In this document: positions 34,330 through 42,086 of the stretch, piece by piece | How positions within the stretch are numbered: position 1 is the stretch's first letter | How the letters are laid out: the number at the start of each line of letters is the position of its first letter | Assembly: GCA_017883135.1 (NCBI GenBank) | Contig: JADGOE010000001.1 | Span: forward strand, 36,680-100,679 | DNA: 64,000 nt | Reading direction: 5' to 3' | Origin: Acidimicrobiales bacterium | GTDB taxonomy: Bacteria > Actinomycetota > Acidimicrobiia > Acidimicrobiales > RAAP-2 | Position numbers and translations under genes: made by a program | Notes under the pieces: model-generated | What the model was told of the DNA's origin: nothing | Seen by the model: the letters and a program-made list of their open reading frames with translations, nothing else | The model's database searches: none

Positions 34330-35385
34330 ATGGGCACCGGTGGAAGCCGGGCGCCCTCCACGGTCGTCCTGCTGAGCGGAGGTCTCGGAGGTGCCTCGCT
34401 TGCGCCCGTGCTCGCACGCAGACTCGGTCCGGGTCGCCTCACCGTCGTGACCAACATGGGCGACGACATCGACTGGAACGGGCTGCGCGTCTGCCCGGAC
34501 CTCGACACCGTGCTCTACGCGCTCGCCGGGCGCTTCGATCACGATCGGGGGTGGGGGCTCAGAGACGACACTTTCTGCGTAGCCTCGCGCCTGGCCGCGC
34601 TGGGTGGGGACGATCGGTTCCGGGTGGGCGACCACGATCTGGCCACGCATCTCTTCCGCACACAGCAGCTGCGCACAGGGCACAGCCTCACCGCGGTGGC
34701 AGCCGAGCTCGCCTCCGGACTCGGGATCGACGGCACGGTGGTGCTCCCGGCCACCGACCGGCCCGCTCGGACTCACATCGTGCTGGCCGACGGACGCCGG
34801 GTGGGGTTCCAGGACTGGTACGTCGGCCAGCAGGCACGGGACTCCTTGCGGGCGGTCGAGCTTTCCACCGCACCGGCCGCACCGGCGGCCCTGGCTGCGC
34901 TGGCTGCGGCAGACGCAGTGATCGTGGGGCCGAGCAACCCGGTCACCAGCATCGGCGCCATCCTGTCCCTGGGCGGCGTCCGGGCCGCAGTGGAGGCCGT
35001 GCCCACCCGCATTGCCGTCACGCCCGTGGTGTGCTTCCAATTGCCGTCCTCGCCCGTCATCGGGCACCACGCACGGGCACGTCGCCGGGTGCTGGCGACG
35101 ATCGGAAAGGCGGACACGCCCGGTGGTGCCGCTGCCTGCTACACCGGGTTGGCAAGCACCTTCGTCCTCGACCGCGGCGACGCCGACCACTTCGGGGACG
35201 TCGAACGGTCGGGAATGGCACCGGTGCTCGCCGATGTGCTCGATGCCGAGCGGCTGGCTGACGTGCTGATCGACCTGGTGGGCCAGCATGCATCCCCGGG
35301 CGCGCTGCCGGGCGCTCCTCATGGCATCTCCTCGTCAGCGGCTTCGATGTCCACGAAGACGGGCCGATCGACAGGTATCGGCTGA
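34330..35385 (+). CDS. cofD: 2-phospho-L-lactate transferase (coenzyme F420 biosynthesis)
   Basis: 351 aa from the ATG at 34330, with GGAGAG before it. VVLLSGGLGGASLAPVLARRL is the nucleotide-binding start, VTNMGDDIDWNGLRVCPDLDTVLYAL is the strongly conserved CofD/FbiA motif, and GPSNPVTSIGAILSLGGVR a second one. The enzyme joins a phospholactyl- or phosphoenolpyruvyl-guanosine unit to Fo, making the F420 precursor; in actinobacteria the gene is called fbiA. The family is usually about 310-330 aa; the last 20-25 residues (SSSAASMSTKTGRSTG) look nonspecific and lie antisense to the 3' end of the convergent molybdoenzyme gene. No fbiB or fbiC is in the window. Confidence 0.93.
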   Translation: MGTGGSRAPSTVVLLSGGLGGASLAPVLARRLGPGRLTVVTNMGDDIDWNGLRVCPDLDTVLYALAGRFDHDRGWGLRDDTFCVASRLAALGGDDRFRVGDHDLATHLFRTQQLRTGHSLTAVAAELASGLGIDGTVVLPATDRPARTHIVLADGRRVGFQDWYVGQQARDSLRAVELSTAPAAPAALAALAAADAVIVGPSNPVTSIGAILSLGGVRAAVEAVPTRIAVTPVVCFQLPSSPVIGHHARARRRVLATIGKADTPGGAAACYTGLASTFVLDRGDADHFGDVERSGMAPVLADVLDAERLADVLIDLVGQHASPGALPGAPHGISSSAASMSTKTGRSTGIG

Positions 35386-38159
35386 TACTCCATCGGGGCG
35401 TATCGGAGGTGGCCGTAGCCGGCGGCCATGTTGAGCCACTTGACCATGCCCGGCTCGACCTCGTTGGAGCCCTTGCCCCCGCGGAACATGTGCCCTTCCC
35501 ACCCGTTGTAGATGGTCAGGCCCTGGGGCCGTTGTCCGGGTGACGTCTTGATACGCACCGTGTACTCGCCCACGTCATTGAAGACGCGCGCCAGCCCTCC
35601 GTCTGGGATGCCCAGCCGGGTGGCATCGTCAGGGTGGATCACCGCGTGAGGCTCACCCCGGTGCGTCTGCAGCAGCAACGGGTTCCCCATGTTCATCGAG
35701 TGCACGGACCACCGGTTGTGTCCGCTCGTCATCCGGAAGGGGTACTCCCCGCCCATCTTCGGTGGATCCTTGTGCACCGGCAGGTCCTCGCCGGCCTCGA
35801 CATACCACGGGTGCTCGATCAGGAACTGAGCCCTCCTGGTGAGTGTCGGGTAGGGAAGGCCCCGTTCGACATGGTTGCGGAAGGGCGCGTGGGTCTCCCG
35901 TTCCGGCCACGGGGATGACTGCCCTTTGGCCATCGGCCCGGATCCCCAGGCGGTGAAGCGGGCCCATCCATCTCGGCGCAGGGTGTCCAGTGTGGTGCCC
36001 TCGGGCAACGTCCCGGCGTAGGCCGTGTCACGCACCATCTCCTCGCCGACATCCTCGGAGTCGAGCAGCCGGCCACCGAGCGTGAACTTCTCCCACAGGT
36101 CCGCATATCTGCGTTCGGGGTCGGCGACGGACTCGCCCTCGTTCCCGACCCGGAACGTCTCCAGACCCCGTGCCGCGGCCCGCTCGGCCAGCGCGCGGCA
36201 GAGCATGGCGAAGATCTCCCATTCCTCCTTGGCCTGGCCGGGTGGGTCGACCGCTTTGTCGCAGAGTGTGAGGGTCAGCATCGCCGGGCTCGGCATGTGG
36301 AAGCCGACCTTCTCGTAGTGCTGAGCGGCGGGGAGCACGATGTCCGAATGGAGCCCGGTGGTGGACATGCGGACGTCGATCGTTACCACCATCTTGAGCT
36401 TGGACCACAACGTTGGCAGCAGCGCCCCCTGGCCGCCGCGCGTACGGCGAAGCTGATTGCCCCCGCACTCGATGAGCACCTTGGGCGTGGTCGCCGGGCC
36501 GGGCTTCTCCATTCCCCGCCACCAGCCCTGCTCCATGGCCTCGTCGAAGTACCGCTCAAAGGCTCGCTGCATCGAGGGGTCGTTCCACTCGGGGGTGTTC
36601 CATCGCTCCTTGTACCCAGCGTGCCAGTACCAGAAGAAGAAGGCGGGGAACATGGCACGCGACCCCATCGTCGGCAGCTGCCGCCAGAGCTCGATGCTGG
36701 CAAGCTCGTCGCTCAGCGTCGGGTCCTCCTCCATCAAGAGGTTCTCGAGCAGAGCGAGCCCACCGAGAACGTCCTCGGCACCCTCGACGCCGCCGCGCTG
36801 CTTTGCCAAGGCAGTGGTCTGCCCATCGAAGAGGCCCACGGCCCAGCAGTTGATGCCGGTGCCCTTGCGACCCCAGTTGCCGGTCAATCCGAGCAGCAGG
36901 TTCATCGTCCGCTGGTAGAGGTCGGAATGATACGACTTGCATGCTCCCATCCCCATGAGCACCTTCGTCCTCATGGTGGCCACCTTGCGCGCCAAGGCCC
37001 GCACCGTGTCGGGATGGACCCCGGTCACTGCCTGGGTGTCCTCAGGGCGGTAGGAACCGTGGAGCATCCGGACGAGACGGGCCATCAGGGGTCGAACCTC
37101 GACTGTGCCACCACCGGCCAGGGTCACATTGACCGAACCCGACAATGCCGGCACGAAATCGAGCAGGAGGTTGGTCCGGCTGGCAGCGACAACCGCTCCG
37201 TCGGGGCGCAGGTGGTAGAAGACCTCCTCGGACCCGCCGGTCTCGAGGTCCGACTGGCGAAGGAAGCGCTCGGTGTCGGTGCGAACCAGCAGCGGCAAGT
37301 CGGTCTGCGAGGAGACGAAGCCCTCGTCGACGAGACCCTCCTCCACGACCACCTGGCACATCGAGAGCGCCAACGCAGGGTCGGATCCCCACTGGAGGGG
37401 CACGTGGTAGTCGACGTGCGAGTGGGAGGGAGAGACGTCGGGTGCGAGCAGGACGATCTCGCCGCCCCGGTAACGCATCTCGGTCAGGAAGTGGAACAAC
37501 GGAATCGCCGTATAGCTCGGATTGGCGTTCCAAATGATCGCCAGTTCCGAGTGGAAGACGTCGTCGTTCGAGGAGACCGGATAGAAGCGCCCGAAGGTGA
37601 TGTGGTGGCCGATCGCCAAGTCGTTGATCGAGCCGTTGATGTCGGTGATGACACCCCCAACCAGACCCATGAAGCGGTGGACGGCGGGGATGACCGCCAC
37701 CTCTGGCGTCCCCTCGTGCACGATCGCGTCGGTGCCCTCCTCCTCGATCGCATCGAGCAGCGCGTCGGACACCTCGGCCAGGGCCTCGTCCCACGAGATC
37801 TGCTCCCAACTGCCCGAGCCGCGCTCGCCGACCCGGCGCAAGGGGTAAAGCAGTCGGTCGGCTGCGTCGAGCTGGCGCGCCCACGCCGCGCCCTTCTGGC
37901 AACCAAGGGGGTTCATATCGGGCACCCCCTCCTCGAATTGCGGCAAGGTCCCCGCCACCTCCTCGCGCACGACCCGGCCGTCACGCACGTACACCCGATA
38001 GGGACAAGAGCCCGGATAGCAGTCCACACAGTGGGATCCCCAGGCTACCCGGTCGAAACCCGTCCGGTCCATCATCGCCTGCTCCGAACGGCGCCTCCCC
38101 GTCGGCGCCGGCGCACACGGCTGGGTCGTGGAGCTCGGGGTCCGGTTGCGCGGGGTCAT
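35319..38159 (-). CDS. Type II DMSO reductase family catalytic subunit, paralogue 3
   Basis: 946 aa molybdo-bis-MGD protein. The N-terminal cluster motif is His43-x3-Cys47-x4-Cys52 and Cys87 (SHCVDCYPGSC...GC), where the leading His instead of Cys marks the NarG/EbdA/SerA/DdhA (type II) branch. Asp180 in SINDLAIGHHITFG aligns with the Asp that ligates Mo in that branch. No Tat motif is present at the N-terminus. The ATG overlaps the stop of the adenylate-forming-like gene (ATGA), and it is the last gene of the ten-gene operon. It has no Fe-S subunit of its own and presumably shares the single beta/gamma pair or has a distinct partner. Its 3' end overlaps cofD by 67 bases. Substrate unknown. 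Confidence 0.9.
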   Translation of the reverse strand: MTPRNRTPSSTTQPCAPAPTGRRRSEQAMMDRTGFDRVAWGSHCVDCYPGSCPYRVYVRDGRVVREEVAGTLPQFEEGVPDMNPLGCQKGAAWARQLDAADRLLYPLRRVGERGSGSWEQISWDEALAEVSDALLDAIEEEGTDAIVHEGTPEVAVIPAVHRFMGLVGGVITDINGSINDLAIGHHITFGRFYPVSSNDDVFHSELAIIWNANPSYTAIPLFHFLTEMRYRGGEIVLLAPDVSPSHSHVDYHVPLQWGSDPALALSMCQVVVEEGLVDEGFVSSQTDLPLLVRTDTERFLRQSDLETGGSEEVFYHLRPDGAVVAASRTNLLLDFVPALSGSVNVTLAGGGTVEVRPLMARLVRMLHGSYRPEDTQAVTGVHPDTVRALARKVATMRTKVLMGMGACKSYHSDLYQRTMNLLLGLTGNWGRKGTGINCWAVGLFDGQTTALAKQRGGVEGAEDVLGGLALLENLLMEEDPTLSDELASIELWRQLPTMGSRAMFPAFFFWYWHAGYKERWNTPEWNDPSMQRAFERYFDEAMEQGWWRGMEKPGPATTPKVLIECGGNQLRRTRGGQGALLPTLWSKLKMVVTIDVRMSTTGLHSDIVLPAAQHYEKVGFHMPSPAMLTLTLCDKAVDPPGQAKEEWEIFAMLCRALAERAAARGLETFRVGNEGESVADPERRYADLWEKFTLGGRLLDSEDVGEEMVRDTAYAGTLPEGTTLDTLRRDGWARFTAWGSGPMAKGQSSPWPERETHAPFRNHVERGLPYPTLTRRAQFLIEHPWYVEAGEDLPVHKDPPKMGGEYPFRMTSGHNRWSVHSMNMGNPLLLQTHRGEPHAVIHPDDATRLGIPDGGLARVFNDVGEYTVRIKTSPGQRPQGLTIYNGWEGHMFRGGKGSNEVEPGMVKWLNMAAGYGHLRYAPMEYQPIPVDRPVFVDIEAADEEMP

Positions 38160-39469
38160 TCGTCCACCAGATAGAGCATGCCGTTGGGGTCCGACGCGGC
38201 CAGCACACCGGTGACGAACCGGCGACCGGCAAACCGCGACGCGAAACTCGACGCGTTTCGCCCACCGAAGTGGCCGTCCCCCCCACCGGGCTCCGAGTCG
38301 TCGTCGGCCGCACCTCCGGCGACGGCGAGCGAGGGAGACCACGCGGTGACCATCGCGTGGTCCACGAGTTCCCACATGGTCGAGATCGGCTCACCCGTGT
38401 CGGGGTCGGCCGCCACCACGTGCATGTTCGGAATGGGGATGCCCACGGACTCGTCCAGGTACCAGCTCGGATGCGAGGCGAGGACCACCCCGGTTTCGGC
38501 CATGCCGAACATGGTCAGCGCCGTGCCCCCTGCAGCGGGAGCGACCGCTCGACGCTCGTCGGGGTCGAAGGGGCCGTCCACCATGAGCAGCGCGGCACGG
38601 GCACTCCCGTCGCCGCCGCGGCGGTGGCGCTTGCCTCCCCCCCAGGTCGCCGCTGCGTCAGTGATCGACGACAGCAGCCAGGTGGGCTGCTCGGCGGCGG
38701 CGGCCTCGGCGGCGGCCCCGAGCGGCTCGGCGAGGACCAAGGTGGACCCCGCCAGGAGGGCGACGGTCAAGCCGCAGAGGCCTTCCCAGGTACACGGCGA
38801 GTACGTGGACAGCCACGCGGTGTCGCCGTCGACACCGAGGAACGCTCCCAGCGCCACCGCCCCAGCCAACAGGGAGTGGTGCGAGTGCCAGACCGGGCCG
38901 TACCGACCGACGATGCACGCCACAGGGGCGTCCAGGCCTTCTTCTTCAGAGTGCCCACCTGGGGCCAAGCTGTTCGGCCGGCCCCCGACGTCGCCGCCCG
39001 GCGCGCCGCCTGCATCGTGGGCGCGCCCCACCAGGTCGTCGAGCCGGAGGACTTCGAGGCCGGCCGCTCCGAACTCTGCGGCGCCGGCGGCATCTCCCAG
39101 GCCCAGGGAGGCGTCCGACACGTCACAGCTGCCGGCGGCTGCACCCGGGGGGGCGAGGAGGACCTTGCGGCCCGAGGCCAGAGCACCGAGCACCAGGGCC
39201 GCGCCCTCGGCGGTCGGGCCGGCGGACACGGCGACGGGTCGGCCGGGGGTCACCGCCGCCCCGATGGCGCACGCGACGGCACGGACGCTCTCGGCGAGCC
39301 CGGCCGCTCCCACACGTGCGTCCGCGGACACCACCAACGGATGCGCCGGTCGCCGCCGGGCCCACCGCTCGACGAGAAGCTCCTCGAGGAAGTACGGGGG
39401 GGTCCCCAGCACCCGCGGCACCCGGTCGGGCCAGTACCACGAGGGCGTGGTCGCGATGGCCTTCGGCAT
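38156..39469 (-). CDS. Degenerate adenylate-forming (AMP-binding-like) protein
   Basis: 437 aa, shorter than normal enzymes (500-550). The fold of an acyl-CoA synthetase N-terminal domain is recognisable: ARRRPAHPLVVSADAR near the start, GALASGRKVLLAPPG, WLSTYSPCTWEGLCGLTVALLAGSTLVLAEP and TMFGMAETG. The phosphate-binding loop TSGTTGxPKG is missing, its place taken by GRYGPVWHSHHSLLAG. The hinge motif TGD reads FVTGVLAASDPNGMLYLVDE and the protein ends there, so the C-terminal domain with the catalytic Lys is absent. It is unlikely to adenylate. The start ATG abuts the preceding stop (TAG|ATG) and its stop overlaps the third catalytic-subunit gene, so it is firmly embedded in the operon. A binding or scaffold role is a guess. 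Confidence 0.72.
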   Translation of the reverse strand: MPKAIATTPSWYWPDRVPRVLGTPPYFLEELLVERWARRRPAHPLVVSADARVGAAGLAESVRAVACAIGAAVTPGRPVAVSAGPTAEGAALVLGALASGRKVLLAPPGAAAGSCDVSDASLGLGDAAGAAEFGAAGLEVLRLDDLVGRAHDAGGAPGGDVGGRPNSLAPGGHSEEEGLDAPVACIVGRYGPVWHSHHSLLAGAVALGAFLGVDGDTAWLSTYSPCTWEGLCGLTVALLAGSTLVLAEPLGAAAEAAAAEQPTWLLSSITDAAATWGGGKRHRRGGDGSARAALLMVDGPFDPDERRAVAPAAGGTALTMFGMAETGVVLASHPSWYLDESVGIPIPNMHVVAADPDTGEPISTMWELVDHAMVTAWSPSLAVAGGAADDDSEPGGGDGHFGGRNASSFASRFAGRRFVTGVLAASDPNGMLYLVDE

Positions 39470-40003
39470 CTACGCCGCCCACCCGAGCCTTGGTCCCGCC
39501 GACACGAGGACCAGGGCGGTGGCCGACAGCGCCACTGCAAGCTCTACCCGGAGCAGCACTCCCATGACCCGGATGGCGCGCAACCTCCGCCGTCGCGCCG
39601 CGGCGGCGGTGGCGGAGTCGGCTCCCGCCCGCCAACGAGCGTGCGACCTCGGGTGGAGGAGCACCCCCATGGCGAGGACCAGCGCCACCAAGGTGCCCCA
39701 GCAGGCGACCGTGGTGGCGACAGACCATCCCACCGCGGCGGGCGGTGGCGCGGGGATGTCCGGCGACGAAGCCACCAGCACGGTGCTGCCAAGCGCCCGC
39801 CAGCCCGACCACGTCACGGCGACCAGCCCCAACGCTCCCAATCCGATCCACCGGTAACGGCGCCCCATCCACTGGCACATCGCGCCGGTCTGGGAGGGCG
39901 GGACATCACGTTGCACCGGCCGCCAGACCAGCTCCATTGCGAGTGCCCCACCGAGGTACACGACCCATGCCAAGGTGAAGAGGAACCCGAGGACGACCCG
40001 CAT
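39470..40003 (-). CDS. Four-helix membrane protein, second of a tandem pair
   Basis: 177 aa with four predicted membrane helices. The start VVLGFLFTLAWVVYLGGALAMELVWRPVQRDVPPSQ is clearly homologous to the upstream neighbour (YVGGSIAMEFVLGPAQSYVPPAQ), and the two proteins have the same length, so they arose by tandem duplication. The layout resembles CopD/DUF2269-type integral membrane proteins. The His at position 14 of the partner is a Trp region here. The ATG overlaps the partner's TGA by one base (TGATG), indicating coupled translation and perhaps a heterodimer. In this operon it could anchor the molybdoenzyme or carry electrons to quinone, but no heme ligand set is obvious. Confidence 0.8.
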   Translation of the reverse strand: MRVVLGFLFTLAWVVYLGGALAMELVWRPVQRDVPPSQTGAMCQWMGRRYRWIGLGALGLVAVTWSGWRALGSTVLVASSPDIPAPPPAAVGWSVATTVACWGTLVALVLAMGVLLHPRSHARWRAGADSATAAAARRRRLRAIRVMGVLLRVELAVALSATALVLVSAGPRLGWAA

Positions 40004-40536
40004 CACAGGATCCCGTCGCCGTAGGCCATCGACGCCCCGAGCAGCACGATGAACACGGCAATGCCGAGGTCGATCCTGGTGATGAGCGACACCCACTTGA
40101 TGGCAGACTGCATGACTTCGAGCCGTTGGGTGACACCTGCGCCGCCTCCCTGTGCGCTGGCGCGCTGCGCCAGGCGGGGCCGCAGGACGAAGGTGATGAC
40201 AGCCCCGTTCACCACAAGCACCGCCCACAGAACGATCATGCCCAGGAGGGTCTGCCCATAGCGGGTGGTGAAGAACTGCATGCCGCTCAACTTCTGCTGG
40301 TCCGCCAACGAGAAGAAGAGCAGCAACCCGCTGATCGGGAACAGCGCCAACGCTCCCCACACCAGGACGAGGAACCGGTCGGCGGAGCGTTGGCCGATGA
40401 CCTGCGCCTGGGCCGGCGGGACGTACGACTGGGCTGGCCCGAGCACGAACTCCATTGCGATCGACCCACCCACGTAGACGGCGACGGCCAGCAGATGGAG
40501 GTAGCCGGCGAGCACCTGGACCCACGTCGCCGTCAC
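40003..40536 (-). CDS. Four-helix membrane protein, first of a tandem pair
   Basis: 177 aa, start GTG two bases after the preceding stop. Predicted helices lie at about 5-28, 54-75, 95-118 and 150-172. VLAGYLHLLAVAVYVGGSIAMEF resembles the first helix of CopD-like and cytochrome-b-like membrane proteins, with His14 facing the membrane. The loop before helix 4 is Gly/Ala/Gln-rich. No characterised NarI-type diheme motif (paired His in two helices) is seen, so if it conducts electrons it does so differently from nitrate reductase. Its context, between molybdoenzyme genes that have no other membrane subunit, makes it the best candidate for a membrane anchor. Confidence 0.8.
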   Translation of the reverse strand: MTATWVQVLAGYLHLLAVAVYVGGSIAMEFVLGPAQSYVPPAQAQVIGQRSADRFLVLVWGALALFPISGLLLFFSLADQQKLSGMQFFTTRYGQTLLGMIVLWAVLVVNGAVITFVLRPRLAQRASAQGGGAGVTQRLEVMQSAIKWVSLITRIDLGIAVFIVLLGASMAYGDGIL

Positions 40537-40538
40537 CG

Positions 40539-42086
40539 TCAGGCCCCGGTTCCGGGTGGCCTGCCAGGCCCTTCTTCACGCGCCGGGTCCCGAAGACCGG
40601 CATGCCACGTCCCGAAGTGCTCCACGATGGCCGGCGTCAGGGCGTACGGTTCGCCGTCGCCCACGTCGAACGACCGGTAGTACGCCGGGTCCACGTGGTG
40701 AGCCTGTACCGAGAGCTTCGCCCGCACCGGGTTGATGTAGGCCGGGCAGCATCCGTACTTGGCCACGATGTACTCGACGGTTGCAATCGCCGCCTCCTCG
40801 GCCCACTCCGCGACATAGGTGCGTGGATGCTCCAGGATCTCTTCGAGGACGTCGGGCCGGTACGGCCCGCCGCTTCGAAGTGACCAGTTGTCCTGCCGTG
40901 CCAGGTGGGCCCCGCGGCGGTAGCGCAGCTCCTTCACGTGACGTACCGCCGAGGCCGCGTCGGGGAACCGGGGGGACGGCACCACCACGGCATCCTTCAC
41001 TCCCGGAAGACCCAGGCAGGTAACCGTGCGCGAAGGGTTGGTGCCGGGGTCACGCTCGAGGAAGTCGAAGCCAAGCCCTGTGGCGACGTCTGGGTAGGCA
41101 CCCAGAACGAGGTCGTCGGCGTAGGAGCCGGTGGTCCATGCCCCGAGTCCCAGGGCCTCGCAGGCCAATCTGATGTTCTGCACCATGCACCCGGTCTGGC
41201 CGGCATGCAGCATGAGTGCCAGCTCGTCGAACGCGGGGATGGGGAAGCCCACCTCGAGGAAGCCTGGGCGGATCCACTCCTCGCAACCCGCCGGCTTGTC
41301 CGTGTCGGGATCCATCAAGAAGAAGCCCGACCACTCGTAGGAGACGAGCAGCTGATTGAACCACTCGAGTCCGATGTCGCCCACCGGCAGCAGCCAGGTG
41401 CTCCCCGGGCGGTTCAGGTTGTACTGGCCCGGTCCCATCGGATTGACGCCGTGGGTTCCCTCGGGGTTCGACGGCCAGGCCACGTCGGGTCGACGATCGC
41501 TGAGGTGGGTCCGGCCGGTGCGGTACCACCCCAGCACTTTGGCGTAGTCCTCCGGACCCTGGATCTCCACGGGCGAAGTGCGCTCGGTGGTGGGCCGGTA
41601 GACCCAGACGCCCTCGTCGTTCACGACGAACAGGTCGACAGCGAGGTCGTTCGACGACGACGGCACCGTGCGGCCTGCCCACGACAACTGTCCCGCCAGG
41701 CCCCCGTGCACAGGGATGTCGGCCAGGGCGATGCCGTTGGGGCCGGCGGCCGCCCAGCACAACAGCGCTTCCTCGACTTCGGAGAGCGGGACCGGCTCAG
41801 CCGACGACACGTAGCGAAGCGGACCCTCGGGTTGGACGACGGCCCGGCCGTTGGACCAGGCGAACACCTCCTCCTCGCCTGTCTCCGAGCGGAACCCGAG
41901 TCCCATCCTGCGGGTCCGCACTGTCGACAGCAGCTGGAACACTGAGCGGTCCGACTCGAAGGCGCGGGACAACTGCGCTAGCTCCTCGGGGGTCGGTTCT
42001 GGAGCATCGGGGGCCAGGGGTGCGCCCCGTTCGGAGCCCACGCGCTCGCTGCCCTCGGGTTCGGCGCGCTGCCGCGAGAACCTCAC
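40539..42086 (-). CDS. Nitroreductase-like protein in the molybdoenzyme operon
   Basis: 515 aa from GTG 42086, which overlaps the stop of the preceding catalytic-subunit gene (GTGA). The N-terminal part has VFQLLSTVRTRRMGLGF, and the second half LMLHAGQTGCMVQNIRLACEALGLGAWTTGSYADDLVLG, both patterns of the nitroreductase/SagB FMN fold; VTCLGLPG near residue 390 fits the family end. Extra segments at both ends roughly double the usual size, with a Cys pair (KYGCCPAYINPVRAKLSVQAHHVDP) near the C-terminus. It may pass electrons between a flavin and the molybdoenzymes or process their product. I know of no characterised type II molybdoenzyme operon with this component. Confidence 0.72.
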   Translation of the reverse strand: MRFSRQRAEPEGSERVGSERGAPLAPDAPEPTPEELAQLSRAFESDRSVFQLLSTVRTRRMGLGFRSETGEEEVFAWSNGRAVVQPEGPLRYVSSAEPVPLSEVEEALLCWAAAGPNGIALADIPVHGGLAGQLSWAGRTVPSSSNDLAVDLFVVNDEGVWVYRPTTERTSPVEIQGPEDYAKVLGWYRTGRTHLSDRRPDVAWPSNPEGTHGVNPMGPGQYNLNRPGSTWLLPVGDIGLEWFNQLLVSYEWSGFFLMDPDTDKPAGCEEWIRPGFLEVGFPIPAFDELALMLHAGQTGCMVQNIRLACEALGLGAWTTGSYADDLVLGAYPDVATGLGFDFLERDPGTNPSRTVTCLGLPGVKDAVVVPSPRFPDAASAVRHVKELRYRRGAHLARQDNWSLRSGGPYRPDVLEEILEHPRTYVAEWAEEAAIATVEYIVAKYGCCPAYINPVRAKLSVQAHHVDPAYYRSFDVGDGEPYALTPAIVEHFGTWHAGLRDPAREEGPGRPPGTGA

